This document shows, piece after piece, positions 32,757-39,818 of a DNA stretch of 64,000 bases. How positions within the stretch are numbered: the stretch's first letter is position 1; each line of letters opens with the position of its first letter. Made by a program: the position numbers and the translations under genes. This DNA is from Actinomycetospora soli (GTDB lineage Bacteria; Actinomycetota; Actinomycetes; Mycobacteriales; Pseudonocardiaceae). Under the pieces are notes generated by a model. That model saw nothing but the letters and a program-made list of their open reading frames with translations. It had not been told where the DNA came from and did no database searches. The stretch lies in contig NZ_JAJNDA010000009.1 in NCBI RefSeq assembly GCF_021026295.1, positions 1 to 64,000 on the forward strand, in the 5' to 3' direction.

Positions 32757-33317
32757 TCAGGCCTGCTTGATGGCCGAGATGTCGAACTCGAGGCCGACCT
32801 TGTCGCTCACCAGCACGCCGCCGGTCTCCAGCGCGGCGTTGAAGGTGATGCCGTAGTCCTTGCGGTTGATCGTGGTCGAGCCCTCGAAGCCGGCGCGCTC
32901 GTTGCCGAACGGGTCCTTCGCCACGCCGTTCTGCTCGAAGTCGACGGTGATCGAGTTGGTGACGTCGCGGATCGTGAGGTCACCGGTGATGCGCCAGACG
33001 TCGTCGGAGACCTTCTCGACCGCGGTCGAGCGGAAGGTGATCTCCGGGTAGACCTCCACGTTGAGGAAGTCGCCGCTCTTGACGTGGCCGTCGCGCTGCT
33101 CCTGGCTGGAGTCGAAGCTGGCGGCGGCGATGACGATCTCGGTGGACGACGCGGCCGGGTTCGCCTCGTCGATGACGGCGGTGCCCCGGAACTCGCCGAA
33201 CGAGCCCCGCACCTTCGTGACCATCGCGTGGCGGGCGGTGAAGCCGATCCGGCTGTGGGCCGGGTCGATCTGGTAGGAGCCGGCCAGGGTCAGCTGCGGG
33301 GCGGCGGTCTCGGTCAT
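32757..33317 (-). CDS. YceI-family lipid-binding protein
   Basis: 186 aa from ATG 33317. Lipocalin-like YceI domain throughout: YQIDPAHSRIGFTARHAMVT, GEFRGTAVID, SSTEIVIAAASFDS, FGNERAGFEGSTTINRKDYG. The family binds isoprenoid or amphipathic ligands. No signal peptide is present here, unlike in the periplasmic E. coli protein; cytoplasmic YceI forms are usual in actinobacteria. Repeats of TTGAAGC upstream suggest MarR-type control. Confidence 0.92.
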   Translation of the reverse strand: MTETAAPQLTLAGSYQIDPAHSRIGFTARHAMVTKVRGSFGEFRGTAVIDEANPAASSTEIVIAAASFDSSQEQRDGHVKSGDFLNVEVYPEITFRSTAVEKVSDDVWRITGDLTIRDVTNSITVDFEQNGVAKDPFGNERAGFEGSTTINRKDYGITFNAALETGGVLVSDKVGLEFDISAIKQA

Positions 33318-33333
33318 GGTGTTCTCCAGACGC

Positions 33334-33385
33334 TTGAAGCATCAACTGATAGGGGTGAGCCTAGCACTCGAGCTTCAAGCTTCAA
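33334..33385. promoter_or_regulatory. TTGAAGC/GCTTCAA repeats upstream of yceI
   Basis: TTGAAGCATCAA (33334-33345) is followed 27 bases on by two tandem copies of GCTTCAA (33372-33385), the inverse of TTGAAGC. They lie 17-68 bases upstream of the yceI start and resemble MarR-family half-sites. No MarR gene is in the window. Confidence 0.45.
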
Positions 33386-33398
33386 GTGTCAGGGGTGT

Positions 33399-33421
33399 GG
33401 TGTGGGCCTCGTGCCCACACC
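33399..33421 (-). terminator. Hairpin after the short LLM-like gene
   Basis: GGTGTGGGC (33399-33407) pairs perfectly with GCCCACACC (33413-33421) across a 5-base loop, 8 bases past the stop of the minus-strand gene ending at 33430. Confidence 0.6.
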
Positions 33422-33429
33422 GGGAGGGA

Positions 33430-33867
33430 TCAGGCGGCGGCGGTCTCGGGCGCGCCGACCTCGACGGCGCCCGACCAGCGCGTCCGCAGACGGGCGGCGA
33501 ACGCGGGGGCACCCGCGCCGAGCACGCGCACCACGAGCCGGTCGCCCGCGAGCCCGCTCGCGCTGGTGGCGAAGCGGGCGACCGCCTCGACGTCCCAGGC
33601 GCGCGCACGGATCGGCACGATCACCTGCACGCGGGTGGTGGCGAGCAGGACGGCGAGGGCCTGGGCGGTCGCCGGCCAGTGACGCGGCGCCGGGGCGCCG
33701 GCCCCCGCGGCCGGCACGAGCACGGCGGCGGCGCCGGCCCGCTCGGCCTCGCGGGCCTCGTCGAGCATGGCGTCGAGATCGCGGCTGCCGCCCGCGGGAT
33801 CGACGAGCCCGTGGTGGACCGGGTCGAGGGCGACGGTGGCGGGGGTGGAGACGCTGACGGTGGACAT
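33430..33867 (-). CDS. Short protein resembling a luciferase-like (LLM) fragment
   Basis: 145 aa from ATG 33867; longer readings run into the divergent acetyltransferase and are not credible. The order of elements (DEAREAERAGAAAVLVPA, ALAVLLATTRVQVIVPIRAR, VARFATSASGLAGDRLVVRV) resembles the first 120 residues of LLM-family monooxygenases such as SsuD. The rest of the barrel is missing, and the end (AAFAARLRTRWSGAVEVG) is unlike the family. It may be a remnant, a small stand-alone variant or only superficially similar. A short reading frame just upstream could be a leader peptide. Confidence 0.5.
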   Translation of the reverse strand: MSTVSVSTPATVALDPVHHGLVDPAGGSRDLDAMLDEAREAERAGAAAVLVPAAGAGAPAPRHWPATAQALAVLLATTRVQVIVPIRARAWDVEAVARFATSASGLAGDRLVVRVLGAGAPAFAARLRTRWSGAVEVGAPETAAA

Positions 33868-33913
33868 GGCGGATGAGGTCCTTCGAACGAGGGTCGCGGA
33901 GCGGACGCGCAGG

Positions 33914-33994
33914 TCAGACGCTCGGGCGACAGAACTCGTCGAAGGCGTCGAGGCGGCGGCTCGGCCAGAACCGCTCCAGATCCTCGGTGCCCAC
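33914..33994 (-). CDS. Possible 26-residue leader peptide
   Basis: GTG 33994 to TGA 33914, preceded by TAGGA with 5-base spacing. The product reads VGTEDLERFWPSRRL then DAFDEFCRPSV, with a single Cys five residues from the end. It ends 46 bases before the LLM-like gene. Short frames with a Cys near the C-terminus precede sulfur-metabolism genes in actinobacteria, and SsuD is a sulfur enzyme; that is the only reason to list it. Confidence 0.25.
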   Translation of the reverse strand: MGTEDLERFWPSRRLDAFDEFCRPSV

Positions 33995-34041
33995 ACGCAG
34001 TTCCTACACCGCCGACACCCCTCGGTGCCACTCTCGACGTC

Positions 34042-34503
34042 GTGATCCACCACGCTCTCCTCGACGACATGACCCCGCGGGACCTCCACGACGTGCTCGC
34101 CCTGCGGGTCGCCGTGTTCGTCGTGGAGCAGGACTGCGCCTTCCTGGAGATCGACGGCCGGGACCCCGAGGCGGAGCACTGGTGGTCGCGCGGCGCGGAC
34201 GGCGCGCTCACCGCCTGCCTGCGGGTCCTGGCCGAGGCGGACGGGACCACCCGGATCGGACGGGTGGTCTCCGCTCCGGCCGCCCGCGGGACCGGCGCGG
34301 GCGCAGCGCTGTTCGCCGCGGCCCTGGCGACCCTCCCGGGGCCCGTCGTGCTCGGGGCGCAGGTCCGCTCGCAGGGGTTCTACGAGCGGTTCGGCTTCGT
34401 CGTCTCCGGTCCGGGCTACGACGAGGACGGCATCCCCCACGTCCCGATGCTCAGGGCCGCCACAGCCGACGCACAGCCGCCGGGCGGACCGTCGGGGACG
34501 TGA
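34042..34503 (+). CDS. GNAT acetyltransferase, ElaA-like
   Basis: 153 aa from GTG 34042. GNAT fold close to ElaA: LHDVLALRVAVFVVEQDCAF near 15, DPEAEHWW, the acetyl-CoA region RVVSAPAARGTGAGAALFAA, and GFYERFGFVVSGPGYDEDGI, with PHVPMLR near the end. The typical motif Y-x-E-D-G-I-P-H-x-x-M is intact. Substrate unknown. The next gene begins within its stop codon. Confidence 0.9.
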   Translation: MIHHALLDDMTPRDLHDVLALRVAVFVVEQDCAFLEIDGRDPEAEHWWSRGADGALTACLRVLAEADGTTRIGRVVSAPAARGTGAGAALFAAALATLPGPVVLGAQVRSQGFYERFGFVVSGPGYDEDGIPHVPMLRAATADAQPPGGPSGT

Positions 34504-35210
34504 CCGTCCTGCTCGTCCTCCTCGTCGTCGTCGGACTGCTCGCCCTCGCCCTCGGCCGCCGCCCCGGGCGACCCACCGCCGCGGGTCCGGCCGACCTCGC
34601 GGACGCCGAGGCGGAGGCCCGCCGCTGGTACGACCGGCTGGGCGGCCAGGTCCTCGCCCTCACCGGCACCGACGAGCCGTCGCGACAGGCCCTCGCCGAC
34701 GCCGCGGAGCGCTACACGGCCGCGGGCTCCCAGCTCGCCTCCGCCTCGACGCCCGCGCAGTGGCGGCTCGTCACCGACACCGCCCTCGAGGGGCTGCACT
34801 TCGTCCGCGCGGCCCGCATCGCGGTGGGCCTCGACCCCGGCCCCGACCTGCCGACGGGGGCCGACCGTGCCCGCGCCGGCACGCTGACCGGGGAACGCGC
34901 CGTCGACGTCGGCGGCCGGACCGTGCTCGGCTCGCCCGACCCGTCCGCCCGCACCGCGCACTACTACCCGGGCGGCACCGTCGCCGGGCGCCCGGTGGCC
35001 GCGGGCTGGTACTCCGAGCCGTGGTGGAAGCCGATGCTGCTGGGCGGCGTCGGCGCGGTGGGCGGGGTGCTGCTCGCCGACGCGTTGTTCTCGGGCTTCG
35101 GCGGCGGTCCCGACGTCGGGTGGGGTGGTCCGGGGTTCGACGCCGCCGGCTGGGGCGGTGATCTCGACGACGGGTTCGACGGCTTCGGCGGCTTCGGCGA
35201 CGGGTGGTGA
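34500..35210 (+). CDS. Membrane protein with Gly/Asp-rich C-terminus
   Basis: 236 aa from GTG 34500, overlapping the acetyltransferase stop. An N-terminal membrane helix (LLVLLVVVGLLALALG), a soluble helical domain of about 120 residues (ARRWYDRLGGQVLALTG, TDTALEGLHFVRAARIAVGL), a YYPGG segment, a second hydrophobic stretch (PMLLGGVGAVGGVLLADALF near 178) and a tail of Gly, Asp, Phe and Trp (DDGFDGFGGFGDGW). Family not recognised with confidence; similar Gly/Asp/Phe tails end several actinobacterial envelope proteins. Confidence 0.7.
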   Translation: MTVLLVLLVVVGLLALALGRRPGRPTAAGPADLADAEAEARRWYDRLGGQVLALTGTDEPSRQALADAAERYTAAGSQLASASTPAQWRLVTDTALEGLHFVRAARIAVGLDPGPDLPTGADRARAGTLTGERAVDVGGRTVLGSPDPSARTAHYYPGGTVAGRPVAAGWYSEPWWKPMLLGGVGAVGGVLLADALFSGFGGGPDVGWGGPGFDAAGWGGDLDDGFDGFGGFGDGW

Positions 35211-35362
35211 GCCGACCGCTCACGTGCCCCTGACCTGCGGTTGACCCGGGCTGGAGGTGCGGCGGAGGCTTCGGGTGGGCGATTTCGGAGAGTGATTACG
35301 GGGCTACGTTCCGCGCTCGTCCGGACGGGCTGGCCGTCCGGCGTCGGGGAGAGGAGCTCGTC

Positions 35363-35641
35363 ATGGCGAGCACGTTCCGCAGGATCACCGTCGCGGCCGG
35401 CCTCGTGGCCGCCGCCTCCGTCGGGGCCGTCGGGGTCGCGAACGCCGCCCCGGTGGCGCCCGCGCCGCACGGCGGGACCGGCACCACCACCGCGCCGACC
35501 GCCCACGCGCACGGCACGAGGGTCCACGCCACGAAGGCGCACGCCATTAAGCACCACACCGCCGGGCACCACGCGGTGCAGGGTCACGCGGCGCCGGCGC
35601 ACGTGGCGCCCGCCCACCACGGGGTCACCACGAAGCGCTGA
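35363..35641 (+). CDS. Small secreted His-rich protein
   Basis: 92 aa from ATG 35363 with GAGAGGAG upstream. Residues 1-28 form a clear Sec signal peptide (FRR, then VAAGLVAAASVGAVGVANA, predicted cut after ANA). The mature part is 64 residues with about 15 His plus Ala, Pro and Thr in HAxKAH-, AGHH-, APAH- type repeats, and no other feature. Histidine spacing suggests binding of a transition metal (Zn, Ni or Cu), but this is inference. The 152-base region upstream probably holds its own promoter (a TACGTT-like -10 near 35304). Confidence 0.7.
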   Translation: MASTFRRITVAAGLVAAASVGAVGVANAAPVAPAPHGGTGTTTAPTAHAHGTRVHATKAHAIKHHTAGHHAVQGHAAPAHVAPAHHGVTTKR

Positions 35642-35653
35642 CCCGGTCCGGCG

Positions 35654-35746
35654 CCTTGTCGCGCGTTCCCGGCCTCCTCGTCCCGCCTTGTCGTGGTGAA
35701 TCGCAACGACAAGGTGGGGGTGCACTGTGGGTTCCCCGCGACAAGG
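35654..35746. repeat. Nested inverted repeats of CCTTGTCG between convergent genes
   Basis: CCTTGTCGCG (35654-35663) pairs with CGCGACAAGG (35737-35746); nested inside, CCTTGTCG (35686-35693) pairs with CGACAAGG (35707-35714) over a 13-base loop. Four copies of one 8-base word form a double cruciform filling the gap between two convergent genes: a two-way terminator or a small palindromic repeat element. Confidence 0.65.
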
Positions 35747-35764
35747 TGTGCCGGCGCAGGGACG

Positions 35765-36298
35765 TCACCGCAGGTCGGGCACGTCCCAGCCCGTGGTGCC
35801 GGCTGCGGACCCCACGTCCTGCAGGTCCGCGACCGAGAGCAGGCCCAGGTAGTCGACGAGGTCGGCCGCGATCTCGCGGTCGTCCGCCCCGAGCACCCGA
35901 CCGTCCGCACCGACGAGCAGGAGCCCGTCGTCGCCCTCGCCGAGCGGCCAGCGCCCGACCATTTCCCGCTCGCCCGCGAGTTCGCCCGCCCGCCGGAGCG
36001 GGCAGAACACCCGGGCGGGGAACAGGGTCGGCCCACCCACCTGCGCCGGGTCGGCCTGGCCGTCGGTGAGCGCGTACACCGCGCGGACCGGGTCGGGCAG
36101 GGCGAACCCCACGGCCTGCTCCGCGGCCGCGATCGCGCTCGGCGCGGCGCCGGGGCGCAGGACCGGTGACGGGTCCCGGCCGCGGGTCCGCAGCGTGCCG
36201 AGCCAGCGGGACCAGGCCGCGCGGACCTCGTCGTCGGGGACGCCGCCGCGGGCGGTGCCGCGGGGCCGGTCGGAGAGCGGCTGCCGGCCGTCGGTCAC
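35765..36298 (-). CDS. SMI1/KNR4 (SUKH) family protein
   Basis: 177 aa from ATG 36298. SUKH-fold pattern: WSRWLGTLRTRG, then LRPGAAPSAIAAAEQAVGFA, LPDPVRAVYALTDGQ, LFPARVFCPL, and a C-terminal LVDYLGLLSVADLQ. SUKH proteins serve as immunity proteins against contact-dependent toxins or as general regulators; no toxin gene is adjacent, so an immunity role is not supported here. It starts within the stop region of the inhibitor gene (4-base overlap) and may be co-transcribed with it. Confidence 0.78.
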   Translation of the reverse strand: MTDGRQPLSDRPRGTARGGVPDDEVRAAWSRWLGTLRTRGRDPSPVLRPGAAPSAIAAAEQAVGFALPDPVRAVYALTDGQADPAQVGGPTLFPARVFCPLRRAGELAGEREMVGRWPLGEGDDGLLLVGADGRVLGADDREIAADLVDYLGLLSVADLQDVGSAAGTTGWDVPDLR

Positions 36299-36606
36299 CG
36301 GCGGGTCTCCCGCCGGCCCGCGGGCTCGTCGTCGACGAAGCGCAGCAGCGCGTCCATGCCCTCCGGGGCAGTGCCCTGCGCGAACCGCACGCCCTGGCGG
36401 GCCCCGTCGTCGTCGTCCACGGTGACCTCGTAGGAGAAGCCGTCACGCAGCGCCGGGGCGACGGGGCCGGACCGCTCGCGGAACGAGCAGCCCGCGACGA
36501 GCGTGCGCAGCGCCTCGGTGCGGGCGTCGTCGAGGTCGGCGGCGTCGAGGGTCGTCGTCACGACCATCCCGGCGATCCCGCCCGCCCGCACCACGGTCAC
36601 CCTCAT
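36295..36606 (-). CDS. Emfourin-type protease inhibitor
   Basis: 103 aa from ATG 36606, overlapping the M4 protease stop by 4 bases. Pattern of the emfourin family (protealysin-associated inhibitors): RVTVVRAGGIAGM at the start, a middle helix DARTEALRTLVAGC, then FSYEVTVDDDDGARQGVRFA and a final helix GMDALLRFVDDE. Known emfourins inhibit the cognate M4 protease encoded beside them. The order protease then inhibitor, overlapping, strongly supports that role. Confidence 0.82.
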   Translation of the reverse strand: MRVTVVRAGGIAGMVVTTTLDAADLDDARTEALRTLVAGCSFRERSGPVAPALRDGFSYEVTVDDDDGARQGVRFAQGTAPEGMDALLRFVDDEPAGRRETRR

Positions 36607-37673
36607 CGCGGGTCCGGGGTGGGCACGACCTTCACCGCGTCCCACCCGCCGCGCACCGCGTCGTGCTCGCGCGAGCCGTCGCCGTAGCGCTCCGCGGCGA
36701 CCGCGACGGTGGCCGCGGCGGCGTCCGCGAACTGCGCGTTCGCCCGCAGCCGCTCGGTGAGCACCGTGTACCAGACCGGCCCGACCGTCTCCCACGCGTT
36801 CCCGCCGAGGGTGCGCGCCGCCTCGGCGAACGCGCGGTTGGGGATGCCGGAGTTGATGTGGACGCCGCCGGAGTCGTTGCGCGGGTCGTCGTCGACCGGG
36901 AGGTCGCGGTAGGAGTCCATGTCGGCCGGCTGGTCGTCCCCGGTGTACGCGGTGCCCGGCGCGAGCATGCTGCGCAGCGCGGTCCCGAGCGAGGGCTCGA
37001 GCGCGCCCGCGCCGATCAGCCAGTCCGAGGTCGCCGCGTCGATGCCTCCGGCCCGCTGCTTGACGAGGATGCCGAAGACGTCGGAGAAGGACTCGTTGAG
37101 CGCGCCGCTCTGGGCCTCGTAGACCAGGTTCGCGGTGTACTGGGTGACCCCGTGGGTCAGCTCGTGGGCGATGACGTCGAGCGAGCGGGTGAGGGCGCCG
37201 GCGACGAACGTGCCGCCCCCGCCGTCGCCGTAGACCATCTGCTCGCCGGTCCAGAACGCGTTGTCGTAGCGCTGTCCGAAGTGCACCGACGACACCAGAT
37301 CCAGCCCGCGCCCGTCGATCGACTCGCGGGCGAACACGTCGCGGTAGAAGGCGACCGTGGTCGCGGCGTTGTCGTAGGCCTCGTTCACCGCGGTGTCCGA
37401 CGAGGGCGGGTCGCCGTCCGTGCGGAGCCGGCGGCCGGGCAGCGCGGACTCCTCGCCGCCCTCGACGTCGAAGACCGTGTTCGCGGTGACGCCCGGCCGG
37501 TCCGGCGGCACCGCCGCGCCCTGCTCGCGCAGCGCCCGCGCGACCGCGATGCGGCGACCGCGGAGGCGCTCGGAGACCCGCTGCGTCTCCAGCGCCGCCT
37601 CGCGGGCGGCCGCCGACCCGGACTCGGCCAGGCGCAGCAGGAGGGACGGGGGCGCGATCGCGCACAGGTGCAT
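36603..37673 (-). CDS. M4-family (protealysin-like) metalloprotease
   Basis: 356 aa from ATG 37673, giving the usual short protealysin precursor start (HLCAIAPPSLLLRLAE) with no signal peptide. Zinc site HELTH near 180 with the third ligand Glu in NESFSDVFG; substrate-binding QYTANLVYEAQSGALN and the C-terminal GGVHINSGIPNRAFAEAAR with the catalytic His. Length fits protealysin (about 340 aa) rather than secreted thermolysins. Such enzymes leave the cell by unknown means and are held in check by emfourin, encoded next. Confidence 0.9.
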   Translation of the reverse strand: MHLCAIAPPSLLLRLAESGSAAAREAALETQRVSERLRGRRIAVARALREQGAAVPPDRPGVTANTVFDVEGGEESALPGRRLRTDGDPPSSDTAVNEAYDNAATTVAFYRDVFARESIDGRGLDLVSSVHFGQRYDNAFWTGEQMVYGDGGGGTFVAGALTRSLDVIAHELTHGVTQYTANLVYEAQSGALNESFSDVFGILVKQRAGGIDAATSDWLIGAGALEPSLGTALRSMLAPGTAYTGDDQPADMDSYRDLPVDDDPRNDSGGVHINSGIPNRAFAEAARTLGGNAWETVGPVWYTVLTERLRANAQFADAAAATVAVAAERYGDGSREHDAVRGGWDAVKVVPTPDPR

Positions 37674-37794
37674 GGCACGCAATGTGGCACACCGCACCGA
37701 CGGCCCGGCACCGCTGATCAGGAGACCCCTACGCGGTACCGCGCGTAACACGAACCGATCGCCCCGCTCCGGTTCCGTAGCGTGGGAGGACGTG

Positions 37795-38541
37795 GTGGCC
37801 CCTCCGGCCGACTGGACGATCGACCGTCTGGCGGCGCACGCCGGGATGACGGTGCGCAACGTCCGCGCGCACGCCGCCCGCGGCCTGCTCCCACCGCCCC
37901 GGATGCAGGGCCGGACCGGCTTCTACGGCGCCGACCACCTCGCCCGTCTCGACCTCATCACGCACCTCCAGGCCGAGGGCTTCTCGCTCGCCGCGATCGA
38001 GCGCCTCGTCGAGGCGACCCCGAACCAGTCCGCCGAGCGGGCGCTCTCGCAGTACCTGGAGATGCTCACGCCCTGGCGCGCCGAACCGCCGGTGGAGCTC
38101 ACCCGCGAGGAGTTCGGCTCGTGGCTCGGGGACGAGCCCGCCTCCTTCGCCGCCCTCGTGGCGGCCGGGATGGTCGAGGAGCTCGCCGACGACCGCATCC
38201 GCGTGCACAGCCCGGAGATGGTGCGCGCCGGGGTGGAGGCGGCCGCGCTGGGCCTGCCCGTCGAGGCGCTGCTGCGCACCCGGGAGACCGTGCTCGCCCA
38301 CCTCGACGAGGTCGCCGACGGCTTCGTCGACCTCTTCCGGCGCACCGTCTGGCAGGAGTTCGTCGCGGCCGGCCTGCCGCCGGAGCGGCTCGACGACGTC
38401 CGGCACGCGGTGACCGACCTGCAGCCGATCGCGGCCCGGACGGTCATGTCGGCGTTCCGCGAGACGATGCCCCGCGCGGTCGGGGAACTGGTCCGCGAGG
38501 CCTCGCAGATCCTCGAGGACGGCGGCGGCGACCCCATGTGA
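37795..38541 (+). CDS. MerR-family regulator of the desaturase operon
   Basis: 248 aa from GTG 37795 (GGGAGGA 4 bases upstream; GTG 37792 is too close). Winged helix-turn-helix: WTIDRLAAHAGMTVRNVRAH, then GFYGADHLARLDLITHLQAE. The C-terminal 150 residues form an all-helical domain without the usual GyrI fold (VDLFRRTVWQEFVAAGLPPE). A perfect palindrome, CGCGGTACCGCG (37732-37743), stands 52 bases upstream, and an 18-base palindrome overlaps its stop codon, before the reductase/desaturase genes. Inferred regulator of fatty-acid desaturation. Confidence 0.82.
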   Translation: MAPPADWTIDRLAAHAGMTVRNVRAHAARGLLPPPRMQGRTGFYGADHLARLDLITHLQAEGFSLAAIERLVEATPNQSAERALSQYLEMLTPWRAEPPVELTREEFGSWLGDEPASFAALVAAGMVEELADDRIRVHSPEMVRAGVEAAALGLPVEALLRTRETVLAHLDEVADGFVDLFRRTVWQEFVAAGLPPERLDDVRHAVTDLQPIAARTVMSAFRETMPRAVGELVREASQILEDGGGDPM

Positions 38542-38603
38542 CATCCCGGGATGTCATATGACACCCGAGGATGTTTTGATCTGCCTCACAGCGGACATCC
38601 CGG
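38539..38603. promoter_or_regulatory. Operator array in front of reductase/desaturase operon
   Basis: TGACATCCCGGGATGTCA (38539-38556) is a perfect 18-base palindrome, a weaker second copy is TGACACCCGAGGATGTT (38559-38575), and a half-site GACATCCCGG lies at 38594-38603. They sit 70-135 bases before the reductase start, directly behind the MerR gene. Confidence 0.75.
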
Positions 38604-38672
38604 CGCCACGCTCCCCGGCTCACCCGTCGGGACGCGTCGCAGGGACCGGTCAGTGGCGATACGGAGGCGGTC

Positions 38673-39785
38673 GTGAACGAGGCGTCGGCGAAGCTCCCCC
38701 GACCGGTCCAGCGGCTCCGTGCCGCGGCGTCCCGGTTCACCACCCCGCTGTTACCGGACGACTACCTCACCCTGCTCAACCCGCTGTGGTCCGCGCGTGA
38801 GCTGCGGGGCAAGGTCGTCAAGGTCGTGCAGGAGACCGACGACGCCGCCACCCTCGTCATCAAGCCCGGCTGGGGCTGGTCGTTCGACCACCAGGCGGGC
38901 CAGTACGTCGGCATCGCGGTGCAGGTCGACGGCCGCTTCCACTGGCGGTCCTACTCCCTGACCTCCCCGCCCAAGCGCGACGCGGGGCACCTGTCGGTGA
39001 CCGTCAAGGCGCAGCCCGAGGGTTTCCTGTCCCAGCACCTCGTCCGCGGCGTCGCGCCCGGCACGATCGTGCGCCTGGCGCCCCCGCAGGGCGACTTCGT
39101 CCTCCCCGACCCGCCGCCGAAGAAGATCCTCTTCCTGACCGCGGGGTCGGGCATCACGCCGATCATGGCGTTCCTGCGCACCCTCGACCGGCGCGCGACG
39201 ATGCCCGACGTCGTCGTCGTGCACTCCGCGCCGGACCCCGAGCACTTCCTGTTCTCCGACGAGCTGGACGAGATGGAGGCGAAGCACGGCAGCCTCACCG
39301 TCGTCCGGCGCCACACCCGCGAGGACGGGCACCTCGACCTGGACGCGCTGCACGAGGTGTGCGCCGACTGGGCCGAGCGCGAGGCCTGGGTGTGCGGGCC
39401 GAACGAGATGCTCGACGAGGCCGAGCGGGTGTGGGGCGAGGCCGAGCTGGACGACCACCTCCACGTCGAGCGGTTCTCGGCGAACCTCGCGGGCGGCGAG
39501 GCGGAGGGCGGCACCGTCACGTTCTCGAACTCCGACGCCGAGATCGAGATCGACGGCGCGACGACGCTGCTGGAGGCCGGCGAGCAGGCCGGGCTGCAGC
39601 TCCCGTTCGGCTGTCGGATGGGCATCTGCCACACCTGTGTGGTGCCGCTGCGCTCCGGCGTGGTGCGGGACCTGCGCGACGGCACGGAGCACCGCGCCGA
39701 CGGCACCGGCGGCCAGAGCTGGGACGCCGTGAAGATCCAGACCTGTGTCACCGCGGCAGCGGGCGACTGCGTCGTCGACGCCTGA
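38673..39785 (+). CDS. Ferredoxin/NAD(P)H reductase with C-terminal 2Fe-2S domain
   Basis: 370 aa from GTG 38673. FAD-binding RSYSLTSPP near 92, NAD(P) region LTAGSGITPIMAFLRTL near 155, and a plant-type [2Fe-2S] domain at the C-terminus (CRMGICHTC and a fourth Cys in IQTCV). It feeds electrons from NAD(P)H to the acyl-CoA desaturase encoded 33 bases downstream. In M. tuberculosis the equivalent pair is Rv3230c and DesA3 (Rv3229c). Confidence 0.92.
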   Translation: MNEASAKLPRPVQRLRAAASRFTTPLLPDDYLTLLNPLWSARELRGKVVKVVQETDDAATLVIKPGWGWSFDHQAGQYVGIAVQVDGRFHWRSYSLTSPPKRDAGHLSVTVKAQPEGFLSQHLVRGVAPGTIVRLAPPQGDFVLPDPPPKKILFLTAGSGITPIMAFLRTLDRRATMPDVVVVHSAPDPEHFLFSDELDEMEAKHGSLTVVRRHTREDGHLDLDALHEVCADWAEREAWVCGPNEMLDEAERVWGEAELDDHLHVERFSANLAGGEAEGGTVTFSNSDAEIEIDGATTLLEAGEQAGLQLPFGCRMGICHTCVVPLRSGVVRDLRDGTEHRADGTGGQSWDAVKIQTCVTAAAGDCVVDA

Positions 39786-39818
39786 CCCGAGAACGACCCA
39801 CCGAGAAGGAGAACCGAC

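Noticed and set aside
33873-35210. One long frame joining the acetyltransferase region to the membrane protein
   Set aside because: The part before 34500 is the out-of-frame shadow of the GNAT gene; the real start is the GTG overlapping its stop.
35765-36298. SUKH protein as immunity protein of a polymorphic toxin
   Set aside because: No toxin, secretion marker or Rhs/CDI gene is nearby.
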